Shown here in pieces: positions 57,860 through 64,000 of a stretch of 64,000 bases of DNA. How positions within the stretch are numbered: position 1 is the stretch's first letter; each line of letters opens with the position of its first letter. The stretch lies in NCBI GenBank assembly GCA_965209065.1, contig OZ242373.1, forward strand, positions 1,426,001 through 1,490,000, given 5' to 3'. The notes beneath the pieces are model-generated. The model was not told the DNA's origin, did not search any database, and saw only the letters and a program-made list of their open reading frames with translations. The translations under genes were made by a program, and so were the position numbers. The DNA comes from CBDBUR01 sp965209065. GTDB lineage: Bacteria > Pseudomonadota > Alphaproteobacteria > JAPOUT01 > G958296285.

Positions 57860-57935
57860 TGGTGCCGTTGGGGTGACTCGAACACCCGACCTACGCATTA
57901 CGAATGCGCCGCTCTACCACCTGAGCTACAACGGC
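57860..57935 (-). tRNA. tRNA-Thr (anticodon CGT)
   Basis: 76 nt including CCA. Acceptor stem GCCGTTG/CAACGGC, D arm GCTC/GAGC, anticodon stem GCGCA/TGCGT (one G-U pair) with loop TTCGTAA (anticodon at 57900-57902, reading ACG), T arm GGGTG/CACCC. It lies 28 nt after the stop of the HemY-like gene on the same strand, so it may be transcribed with the hem operon. Confidence 0.97.
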
Positions 57936-57963
57936 ATAAGAATAGGGACTTGCCGCTCGCTTC

Positions 57964-58185
57964 TTACCGCCTCAATATAGCAAAAAATGGCTTCAACAAA
58001 AGGCGCAAAATAAAAAAAATCATCAGAAATATACCGAAAAATGACAGCAATGCCGCCCCTGTCGTCTCTATCTCTACCCCAAACCAGCGAATCAAAACAT
58101 AACCCGACTCATCTGCCAAAAATGCCGCCAGTATCGCGAATGTCGCCGCCAATAAAAATATCAATACCGCTCTAACCCATATCAT
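57964..58185 (-). CDS. HemY N-terminal-like membrane protein, reduced
   Basis: 73 aa containing only the two transmembrane segments that begin HemY proteins (MIWVRAVLIFLLAATFAILAAF and the second helix AALLSFFGIFLMIFFILRLL), separated by a SGYVLIRWFGVEIETT loop typical of the family. Normal HemY continues for several hundred residues with TPR repeats; here the frame stops and tRNA-Thr follows after 28 nt. It overlaps the upstream gene by 4 bases (ATGA). It could be a decayed remnant or a functional mini-protein. HemY without the enzyme activity of the Gram-positive namesake is thought to assist haem synthesis complexes. Confidence 0.75.
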   Translation of the reverse strand: MIWVRAVLIFLLAATFAILAAFLADESGYVLIRWFGVEIETTGAALLSFFGIFLMIFFILRLLLKPFFAILRR

Positions 58186-59129
58186 TTTTTCTTTTCCTTT
58201 TTCGCGCCCTTCTTGATGTTCTTAGCTAACAAATTGTATATCCTTTTGTCTAGCTCAACCAGAAGTCCATCTAGCCTTTGACGGCGCTTCGCCTCCACAA
58301 ACCAAGCCTCGAGCGGGCGATAAACCTCATGCGCCTTCGCAACCTCCGCCTCTAACGCCAACGCCGATGCCATGTCCCCCTCCTCCATACGCGCCGTGAG
58401 CTGCGAAAGCAAGGCAAACGAATCTGTGCCTTCAATCTCGCCCAGAGGGCGAACCTTCACCAGGCGACCCAAAAATGACAGCAAGGGCGAGGACGAAAAA
58501 TTATCTCCCTCCGCCACTTGACGCGCCCGCTTGACCGCGCTCTCAAACTCCTGCTCCAACCGCGCGCGCGAACGAACGCCGCTAGCAAATTCCCCCAAGC
58601 CTTTTAACTCCGCAGTCGGCGAAAGCAGAAGCGATAGATTCTCTATCTCGTCTTTGAAATTAGCGCCTGTCGCTGAGGCATGCTTCAACCGAACAAAGCT
58701 CAAGCCCAAAAGCGCAAACGCCGAGCCGCGCGGCTGATGAACCCTCTGCGATAAACTATCAAGCTCCTTTTCTAACTCACCCCTAAGCGCAAGCAAATCG
58801 CTGCCGCGCACCAGCGCGCCCGGCAAAGGACGCTGCGCTATGTCGCGCTCCAAAACTAACAGCCGCCGCGCGATTTGCTCCAACTCCGCCACCAGCTTAT
58901 TCACCTGCGCTTTCTGCTCGTCTTGTAAAGTCTGTATCAGCTCTTGAAACTTTTGCTCCTGTTGCTCTAGCAACTCAACTTGACGCGCCTCGAATGCCTG
59001 AGACTTGTCTAACTCCGATGATGATGGAGAAGGCGACACCTCTCTGCTCATATAAAAAATATAAAGAACCGCGCCTAGCGTTAGCAAAACCGCTATGAAA
59101 CTCAATATCGTTGCTAGATAACTTCTCAT
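58182..59129 (-). CDS. mitofilin-like (COG4223) membrane protein with coiled coil
   Basis: 315 aa. One N-terminal transmembrane helix (ATILSFIAVLLTLGAVLYIFY) is followed by a coiled coil rich in Gln/Glu/Leu (about residues 45-140). A C-terminal domain holds LLSFLGRLVKVRPLGEIEG and EEGDMASALALEAEVAK, the conserved part of the alphaproteobacterial mitofilin/COG4223 family that follows hemD. It ends in a Lys-rich tail (KKGAKKEKKK). In mitochondria the related Mic60 shapes cristae; the bacterial function is linked to membrane organisation. It sits one base after hemD's stop and overlaps the HemY-like gene. Confidence 0.8.
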   Translation of the reverse strand: MRSYLATILSFIAVLLTLGAVLYIFYMSREVSPSPSSSELDKSQAFEARQVELLEQQEQKFQELIQTLQDEQKAQVNKLVAELEQIARRLLVLERDIAQRPLPGALVRGSDLLALRGELEKELDSLSQRVHQPRGSAFALLGLSFVRLKHASATGANFKDEIENLSLLLSPTAELKGLGEFASGVRSRARLEQEFESAVKRARQVAEGDNFSSSPLLSFLGRLVKVRPLGEIEGTDSFALLSQLTARMEEGDMASALALEAEVAKAHEVYRPLEAWFVEAKRRQRLDGLLVELDKRIYNLLAKNIKKGAKKEKKK

Positions 59130-59130
59130 T

Positions 59131-59832
59131 TCATCTTATCTCCGCTATTTGGGCGACCCCATCCCCAGTTATATCTTGCAATACATTTTGGGGCGCACTC
59201 TCCACTATATCACAAAAACCTAAAGGAGATAAAATTGAACCTATCTGCTTTGATAAACAAAAAACCCTTATCTTTCCAAAATCAATGTCTCCCGCAAGAT
59301 TAACAAATGTCTGCGCGGCTTGGCTTGAAAAAAAACTAACCGAATCAATTTTTCCCCCCTCTAGCGCGCGCCTCACTTCTGGCGGTAAAGTTTTTATCGG
59401 CTCGGCTCGGTAAAGCTCTATCATCTCTATTTCATAGTCAGGCAGGGCAAGGGCTAAATTTTTACTCAGCGGACGTCCCCCCAAATAAAGCAAGCGCGAG
59501 CCCCTTTTAACTTTCGCCTCAATTAACCGAACTAAAGAATCGCTATCTCCACCCGCTATGATTATCTGTGAAAAACCTCTCTTCTTTGCCTCTTGCGCGG
59601 TCGCCTCGCCAACAACATAAAGCGGCAGATTGAACCGCGAACCCTCTAGCTTTTTAAGCCCATTGGCACTCGTTGCTATCAAGCCATCTTTGTTTTTTAT
59701 ATTTTGCACCCCCAGCTGAGTAAATATAATCTCGCTCAAGGGGCAAATCACAGATTCCACTTTGCTTTGAGCTAGATGTTTCGCAAAAATTTCCGCCTCG
59801 GCGCGTGGTCGCGTTATTAAGTGTGTCGTCAT
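59131..59832 (-). CDS. hemD: uroporphyrinogen-III synthase
   Basis: 233-aa enzyme that inverts ring D of hydroxymethylbilane. The family is poorly conserved; support comes from the N-terminal HLITRPRAEAEIFAKHL, the middle YLGGRPLSKNLALAL and the C-terminal SVSFFSSQAAQTF segments, the usual length, and position directly after hemC with a 4-bp overlap (ATGA). Cytosolic, tetrapyrrole pathway. Confidence 0.9.
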   Translation of the reverse strand: MTTHLITRPRAEAEIFAKHLAQSKVESVICPLSEIIFTQLGVQNIKNKDGLIATSANGLKKLEGSRFNLPLYVVGEATAQEAKKRGFSQIIIAGGDSDSLVRLIEAKVKRGSRLLYLGGRPLSKNLALALPDYEIEMIELYRAEPIKTLPPEVRRALEGGKIDSVSFFSSQAAQTFVNLAGDIDFGKIRVFCLSKQIGSILSPLGFCDIVESAPQNVLQDITGDGVAQIAEIR

Positions 59833-60779
59833 TTTCCAATAATCTCAGCAAGCCTTTCTCCCGCCAGCTCTTTGATTTTTAAGCTCGCCTCTTCTCCTAA
59901 AGCGCGCGGGTCTGTGCCGCTAAACCGACCCTTGAAACTATGACTGCCGTCCAGCGTTAGCAACTCAGCCGTTAAAATTATCTTCTCTTCTTGTTTTACG
60001 GCTAAAGCCGCGAGAGGAATATGGCACGAGCCACCAAAAGAGCTACTGAAACTACGCTCTGCCGTGATGAGCCTTTGGCTCTCCGCGTCATTGATAAGGC
60101 GGCAGAGCGAGCGCATTCTTTCATCGTCGGCGCGACACTCCACGCAGATAGCGCCTTGAGCCGCAGCAGGAAGCATCGCACTTACATCTAAAGGCACACT
60201 TAAAGAATTGACGTTTTGCGTTTGTCCCAGTCGCTCTAATCCCGCATGCGCCAAAATCGCCGCGTCTAACTCTCCGCGTTGAATTTTTTTAAGACGCGTA
60301 TCCACATTGCCTCTTAGCAACACAACCTCAAGGTCTTTTCTTGAATGCTGTAATTGCGCACTGCGCCGCGGAGAAGCCGTGCCAACACGCGCACCTTGTG
60401 GTAGCTCGTCTAAATTCTTGTAGCCCTTCGCCGAAACTAAAGCATCGCGACAATCTCCTCTCGGCAATATAGCCGCGAGAACAACGCCCGCAGGCTGAGC
60501 CGCCGGCAAGTCCTTCAGTGAATGCACCGCGCAATCTATTTCCCCGTCAAGCAAAGCCTGCTCTACCTCGCGCACGAAAAGCTCCTTGCCACCTAAATCT
60601 CTCAAGTGCTTGTCTTGAATCCTGTCGCCTTGCGTGGTGAAGCCAACAAAACTTGCTTCTATGTCGCTCACGCCACTAGAATCAGCCCCAGAATCAATTA
60701 GAGCCGATGCCACTCTTTGCGCCTGAATCTGCGCTAAAACGCTTTTACGCGCACCTATTTTTATTTTAACTTTAGACAT
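59829..60779 (-). CDS. hemC: hydroxymethylbilane synthase (porphobilinogen deaminase)
   Basis: 316-aa enzyme polymerising four porphobilinogens. It starts MSKVKIKIGARKSVLAQ, with DCAVHSLKDLP and VGTASPRRSAQL active-site motifs. The dipyrromethane-cofactor Cys252 is in GGSCHIPLAA. The frame extends to a TTG at 60827, but ATG 60779 opens exactly at the conserved IGTR-like segment and is preferred, though no ribosome site is clear for it. First gene of hemC-hemD-mitofilin-like-HemY, divergent from tsaD. Confidence 0.95.
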   Translation of the reverse strand: MSKVKIKIGARKSVLAQIQAQRVASALIDSGADSSGVSDIEASFVGFTTQGDRIQDKHLRDLGGKELFVREVEQALLDGEIDCAVHSLKDLPAAQPAGVVLAAILPRGDCRDALVSAKGYKNLDELPQGARVGTASPRRSAQLQHSRKDLEVVLLRGNVDTRLKKIQRGELDAAILAHAGLERLGQTQNVNSLSVPLDVSAMLPAAAQGAICVECRADDERMRSLCRLINDAESQRLITAERSFSSSFGGSCHIPLAALAVKQEEKIILTAELLTLDGSHSFKGRFSGTDPRALGEEASLKIKELAGERLAEIIGK

Positions 60780-60781
60780 TA

Positions 60782-60804
60782 AACTATAAAGGGAACTATA
60801 AAGG
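60782..60804. repeat. 11-bp direct repeat between hemC and tsaD
   Basis: AACTATAAAGG occurs at 60782-60792 and again at 60794-60804, 12 bp apart, in the 71-bp divergent promoter region just upstream of hemC. It may be a regulator site or overlapping -10-like elements. Confidence 0.4.
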
Positions 60805-60850
60805 TTTATACAAAAGAAATTCGCCAAAAGGTAAATTATAAAAGAAAACT

Positions 60851-61894
60851 ATGATTGTTTTAGGAATAGAAACAAGCTGTGATGAAACTGCCGTTGGTCT
60901 CGTGCGCCATAAGGGCGAAAATCAAGGCGAGATTTTAGCGAACCTAGTCGCAAGCCAAGAAAAAGACCACGCTCAATTTGGCGGCGTTGTGCCTGAAATA
61001 GCCGCGCGCGCGCACATTAACATCTTAACACCTCTCATTGAAAAGTGCCTGAAGGAAGCGGGACTCAATGGCTTTGACAAAATAGACGCCATAGGCGCTA
61101 CCGCAGGACCCGGACTTATCGGCGGTGTTATGGTCGGACTCGTTATGGCAAAGGCAATTGCTATGGTTAAGAATATACCCTTCCTAGCTATCAACCATTT
61201 AGAAGCCCATGCCCTGTCTGCGAGGCTGAGCCATCGTGTTGATTACCCCTTTTTGCTTCTGCTTATTTCCGGCGGGCATTCTGCGCTTCTGTCGGTAGAG
61301 GGTTTAGGGAAATATCAAACTTGGGGCAGAACACGCGATGATGCTGTCGGTGAAGCATTCGATAAAACCGCGCGTCTCCTTGGGCTAGGCACCGGACTGG
61401 CGGGCGGTGCAGAAATCGAAAAAGCCGCGCAAAATGGAGACGAAAATAGCTTCACCCTCCCCAAACCTTTTTTTGGTGCACCTCATTGCGATTTCTCTTT
61501 CGCCGGACTCAAAACTGCCGTGCGCCGCTTGGTAGAATCGGAAGCCTTTACCAAAGACGAAAAAAATATCTCCAATTTAGCCGCCAGCTTCCAAAAAACT
61601 ATCGCCGACTGCCTCACCGAGCGCACCGAAAAAGCATTAGAACAACACAAAAAAAGAAATGCTTCGGCAAAACCCCTAACGATTATCGCTGCCGGGGGTG
61701 TTGCCGCTAACCAGTTGATTCGCCAGCAACTAACTCATTTAGCCGAAAAACATCAAGCCCAGTTCATCGCACCGCCGCACCATCTATGCACCGATAATGG
61801 CGCAATGATAGCTTGGGCTGCCGCCGAACATTTCTTTTTAGGTGAAACAAGCCCCCTATCCGCTAAACCTCGCGCAAGATGGGATCTAGCATAA
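60851..61894 (+). CDS. tsaD: tRNA N6-adenosine threonylcarbamoyltransferase
   Basis: 347-aa catalytic protein of t6A37 synthesis on tRNAs reading ANN codons. Motifs: GIETSCDETAVGLV at the start, metal-binding NHLEAHALSARL, nucleotide-binding LLLISGGHSALL, and the C-terminal metal region CTDNGAMIAWAAAEH. Length is normal for the family. Divergent from hemC across 71 bp. In many alphaproteobacteria gpsA follows directly; here a 1.6-kb opposite-strand insert lies between. Confidence 0.96.
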   Translation: MIVLGIETSCDETAVGLVRHKGENQGEILANLVASQEKDHAQFGGVVPEIAARAHINILTPLIEKCLKEAGLNGFDKIDAIGATAGPGLIGGVMVGLVMAKAIAMVKNIPFLAINHLEAHALSARLSHRVDYPFLLLLISGGHSALLSVEGLGKYQTWGRTRDDAVGEAFDKTARLLGLGTGLAGGAEIEKAAQNGDENSFTLPKPFFGAPHCDFSFAGLKTAVRRLVESEAFTKDEKNISNLAASFQKTIADCLTERTEKALEQHKKRNASAKPLTIIAAGGVAANQLIRQQLTHLAEKHQAQFIAPPHHLCTDNGAMIAWAAAEHFFLGETSPLSAKPRARWDLA

Positions 61895-61898
61895 AAAA

Positions 61899-61939
61899 GC
61901 TCCCCTCAGCTTTTAATATAATTTTCTACCGAGGGGAGC
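61899..61939 (-). terminator. Rho-independent terminator reading leftwards (end of the small membrane-protein transcript)
   Basis: Perfect 9-bp stem GCTCCCCTC/GAGGGGAGC (61899-61907 and 61931-61939) with a 23-nt loop. On the minus strand it is followed immediately by TTTTTT; on the plus strand no T-run follows. It therefore ends transcripts coming from the right, not tsaD, although the stem may also slow tsaD read-through. Confidence 0.7.
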
Positions 61940-61940
61940 A

Positions 61941-62022
61941 CCCGACAAGGGGGGAAAGTTATGTCGGGGTGTCTGGGGCATTTAAGGAGGGAGGACAAAC
62001 CAATTTAAGAAAACTCAAATTG
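61941..62022 (-). other. two further inverted repeats in the 3' untranslated stretch of the small gene
   Basis: CCCGACA/TGTCGGG (61941-61947 and 61962-61968) and CAATTT/AAATTG (62001-62006 and 62017-62022) stand in a row before the terminator. They may form a structured 3' UTR. No supported ORF lies here on either strand. Confidence 0.4.
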
Positions 62023-62089
62023 GGAAAAAACCCCAGAATTCTGTGCGTCAATTCTATTAGGACGCTATAATTTTAGAGTTAGCTGACCC

Positions 62090-62209
62090 TTAATAGGCTA
62101 TCTGGCTAACTTGAGCAATAAAAGCGACAAAATAAACCGCTAGTGTGCTCGCCACAGCATAGTCAAAAATAGATCTCGCTACGCTTCTGGATTTGATAGG
62201 TCTGTTCAT
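62090..62209 (-). CDS. small single-pass membrane protein, 39 aa, unrecognised
   Basis: Short frame below usual annotation cut-offs. ATG 62209 is preceded by a strong ribosome site, AAGGAGAACAAA-ATG. The product begins MNRPIKSRSVARS (net positive, expected cytoplasmic) and continues with a hydrophobic helix of about 20 residues (AVASTLAVYFVAFIAQV) ending SQIAY. The unit is complete: predicted promoter 62294-62322, leader of about 78 nt, ORF, then hairpins and a T-run terminator at 61899-61939. I know no family for it. Coding status is inferred from this signal set, not from homology. Confidence 0.65.
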   Translation of the reverse strand: MNRPIKSRSVARSIFDYAVASTLAVYFVAFIAQVSQIAY

Positions 62210-62293
62210 TTTGTTCTCCTTATGACCTACGGGAGCTTTAACCTTCTGCTTTATGCTTGGGGAATTCACTCCTCTTTGTTTGCTTATAGAAAT

Positions 62294-62322
62294 AATATAA
62301 TGGATAGGGAAATAAAAAACAA
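62294..62322 (-). promoter_or_regulatory. predicted promoter of the 39-aa gene
   Basis: Minus strand: -35 TTGTTT (62317-62322), exactly 17-bp spacer, -10 TATATT (62294-62299). It lies in an AT-rich gap (62281-62492) where I see no other gene and no GC-rich terminator for the TetR gene. Confidence 0.55.
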
Positions 62323-62492
62323 TGAATATATTAAAAACTATTCAATTTTTTTCACATTATTTTTACCGAAATAATTGCTTATTTTCAATAGATTATTTGG
62401 TTTTTAGAAAAAAGTAACAAAAAAATAACAAAAATTTTATTTATAAGTGTTCTAAATAAGAGGGATATTTCAGTTTTGTGAAGAGATAAAAG

Positions 62493-63347
62493 TTATATTT
62501 GGCTTTCGTTTAAGAGTTGTGCTTCTGTTTCTGAGATATGATGGGCTGCTTCTTTATCTTTGGCTTTTGGGTGACCGCTCATTATTTTTCCTAAAGAACA
62601 ACCTGCGCTGAGCGCGGCATTAACCATCACAAAAGTTGCCTCTAGCTCTGTTTCTAGCCTTTTTAGCTCCACATGAGGAGAGGAAATCTTAGACCATCGA
62701 AAACGCGACACCAAACATTGAATTATCCGCGCTACAGAATTGATACAATCTATACTAAACTCTTTGGTTTCTTTGCCGTATTCTAACGCATCAGCTATCA
62801 TTTTGCGCTCCATTTTACGCGCCCAGCGCCTAATCTCAGGACGACCCTTGCGAACCGCAATAATCATATCCTCAAGTTTAGGGTTCTCCTCTAAAATCCT
62901 ATAGGTAGCCCTAAGGTTCTCAAATAAAAGGACGCGGAGTCTATCCCGCGCCTTGTTCATTTTTGATGCTTTGTCATACATCTCCACCACTAAATCTTCT
63001 GTCGTTTTGTGAATAATGGCGGCGGCGATGTCTAACTTGCTGTCATAATAGCGATAAATGTTGCCCGCCGACATACCGCAATCCTCAGCTATATCGGCAA
63101 TAGTCGTTTTGCCATAGCCGTAATGGCTAAACCGCTCTGCCGCCACTTTAACTATCTGCGACCTAGTGGCACAAGCGCAAGCCTCTTTTGAAGAATCAGA
63201 TTTTGGGGAAGTGTTGTGCGCATCGGCTATCGCAGAGGCACTATATTCATTCAATTCATTCAACACGCCCTCATCACTGCCGTTATTATTAGTAATACTA
63301 GTATTACTGGCAGGCTGAAAAGCTTGTCTCTGGGTGACTTTTGCCAT
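62493..63347 (-). CDS. TetR/AcrR family transcriptional regulator with long N-terminal tail
   Basis: 284 aa. The helix-turn-helix domain spans about residues 60-110 (AAERFSHYGYGKTTIADIAEDCGMSAGNIYRYYDSK), split here into the recognition part TIADIAEDCGMSAGNIYRYY. It is preceded by an unusual tail of about 55 residues rich in Ser, Asn and Asp; most TetR proteins start within 10-20 residues of the HTH. The C-terminal ligand domain is helical with no recognisable ligand class. ATG 63347 has AAAGGA upstream; the longer frame starts at a TTG (63368). The target is unknown, with the flanking 39-aa gene, gpsA and itself as candidates. Divergent from gpsA. Confidence 0.88.
   Translation of the reverse strand: MAKVTQRQAFQPASNTSITNNNGSDEGVLNELNEYSASAIADAHNTSPKSDSSKEACACATRSQIVKVAAERFSHYGYGKTTIADIAEDCGMSAGNIYRYYDSKLDIAAAIIHKTTEDLVVEMYDKASKMNKARDRLRVLLFENLRATYRILEENPKLEDMIIAVRKGRPEIRRWARKMERKMIADALEYGKETKEFSIDCINSVARIIQCLVSRFRWSKISSPHVELKRLETELEATFVMVNAALSAGCSLGKIMSGHPKAKDKEAAHHISETEAQLLNESQI
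63291..63308. promoter_or_regulatory. perfect 18-bp palindrome inside the 5' coding part of the TetR gene
   Basis: AGTAATACTAGTATTACT is fully self-complementary and falls in codons 14-19, within the low-complexity tail. TetR operators are palindromes of this size, so autoregulation by roadblock is possible. It could also be chance within AT-rich Asn/Ser codons. Confidence 0.4.
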
Positions 63348-63371
63348 ACTTGCTTCCTTTCTTTTCAATTC

Positions 63372-63400
63372 TTTACAGAATCGAAAGTTGTTGCTATAAT
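63372..63400 (+). promoter_or_regulatory. predicted promoter of gpsA
   Basis: Plus strand: -35 TTTACA (63372-63377), 17-bp spacer, perfect -10 TATAAT (63395-63400). The transcript would start near 63407, 83 nt before gpsA. It lies downstream of the TetR promoter on the other strand, so the two transcripts diverge with overlapping 5' ends. Confidence 0.6.
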
Positions 63401-63436
63401 CGCTTAATGGATGTCAACCTTCTTTATTACCATTGC

Positions 63437-63464
63437 AGAATAAACTATTTAACAAATGTGTCAA
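63437..63464 (-). promoter_or_regulatory. predicted promoter of the TetR gene
   Basis: Minus strand: perfect -35 TTGACA (63459-63464), 16-bp spacer, -10 TATTCT (63437-63442). The leader would be about 83 nt. Confidence 0.5.
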
Positions 63465-63489
63465 TAATTTTTTATCAAAAAATTAAAAA

Positions 63490-64000
63490 ATGAGCGATTA
63501 CAAACAAATAGGCGTTATCGGCGCCGGCGCATGGGGAACCGCTATCGCGCTTAAAATGGCAGAGCTATCCCCGCTATCCCTCGCTAAAAAATTACTAGGG
63601 ATAAGGCTTTGGGCTTTTGAACCCGAAGTTGCTCAAATTATCGCTGATTCAGGCGAAAACAAGCCCTTTTTGCCCGATGTGAAATTGCCTAAATCTATCA
63701 CCGCCACCAACGCTTTCGCCGACTTAAAGCCCTGTGAATTGATTTTTTTGGTCGCTCCCGTTCAGCATATTCGCGCCCTCTCTAAACAATTTCAGCCCTT
63801 TATAAACCCAAAAGTTCCTATAGTTATCTGCTCTAAAGGCATTGAAACCTCAAGCGGCTTGCTGGTAAGCGATGTTCTTGCCGAAATTATGCCCAACCCG
63901 CTCGCAGTGATGAGCGGTCCCAGCTTTGCGATGGAAGCCGCGCAAAATAAGCCCACCGCCCTAACTTTAGCCGCCGAGCCCGCCCTAGCAAAGGACATCA
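63490..64000 (+). CDS. gpsA: NAD(P)-dependent glycerol-3-phosphate dehydrogenase, 5' part
   Basis: The first 170 codons are visible; the gene runs off the right edge. The dinucleotide-binding motif IGVIGAGAWGTAIA is at the N-terminus, followed by LVAPVQHIR, the substrate-site CSKGIE and the MSGPSFAMEAA motif, all standard for GpsA. It reduces dihydroxyacetone phosphate to sn-glycerol-3-phosphate for phospholipid synthesis. No clear ribosome site precedes ATG 63490, which lies in an A-rich stretch. Confidence 0.94.
   Translation, partial: MSDYKQIGVIGAGAWGTAIALKMAELSPLSLAKKLLGIRLWAFEPEVAQIIADSGENKPFLPDVKLPKSITATNAFADLKPCELIFLVAPVQHIRALSKQFQPFINPKVPIVICSKGIETSSGLLVSDVLAEIMPNPLAVMSGPSFAMEAAQNKPTALTLAAEPALAKDI

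Noticed and set aside
61879..62070. 63-codon plus-strand frame after tsaD
   Set aside because: It starts inside tsaD, runs through the terminator stems, and has no ribosome site or recognisable composition.
62322..62417. 31-codon plus-strand frame in the AT-rich gap
   Set aside because: Poorly placed purine stretch 12 nt upstream, no promoter or terminator, and Phe/Tyr/Asn-rich composition expected from AT-rich noncoding DNA.

Overview
The window looks like a chromosomal segment of an alphaproteobacterium of moderate GC content. The supports are gene order and family content: hemC-hemD-(mitofilin-like)-HemY running divergently from tsaD with gpsA nearby; an IalB-family secreted protein directly upstream of rlmN and argG; and an sdhCDAB operon followed by a ZapE/AFG1-type ATPase. 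Biosynthetic genes (argG, folD, hemC/D) argue against a strongly reduced obligate intracellular parasite. Habitat cannot be read from the sequence.

Region 1 (1-35356, minus strand) is dominated by two tandem genes for giant surface proteins of the filamentous-haemagglutinin / two-partner-secretion (TpsA) type. The upstream copy (17189-35281) is complete at 6030 aa. The downstream copy (17070 to the left edge) is open for 5690 codons and lacks only about its last 208 codons. Both have a signal peptide, a TPS domain and a huge Thr/Ala/Ile/Gly-rich beta-helix passenger made of nested repeats. They are paralogues from a tandem duplication that also copied the promoter. A 4.49-kb internal block is almost identical between them, while the region just after the TPS domain has diverged and carries indels. 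The complete copy ends in a Cys pair rather than a beta-barrel. No TpsB transporter gene is visible.

Region 2 (35388-50192) is housekeeping. It holds a ybbP-ybbA ABC system divergent from a tesA-like esterase, an aldo/keto reductase, sdhCDAB, zapE, a quinone oxidoreductase, ialB-rlmN-argG, convergent folD-yggT, and tRNA-Ala(CGC). Many genes overlap by a few bases.

Region 3 (50216-57830, minus) is a probable six-gene operon: DUF1302 outer-membrane protein, DUF1329 periplasmic protein, YCF48-like propeller, SDR dehydrogenase, class-I glutamine amidotransferase and YbjQ. It starts from a TTGACA promoter, with a perfect 16-bp palindrome in the leader. DUF1302/DUF1329/YCF48 genes commonly travel with an RND/MMPL exporter, which is absent here. 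The pathway is unknown.

Region 4 (57860-64000) holds tRNA-Thr(CGT), the hemC-hemD-mitofilin-like-HemY operon (HemY reduced to its membrane part), tsaD, an unannotated 39-aa membrane protein with its own promoter and terminator, a TetR regulator with a long N-terminal tail, and the 5' part of gpsA. No rRNA, CRISPR array, insertion sequence or prophage gene was seen.
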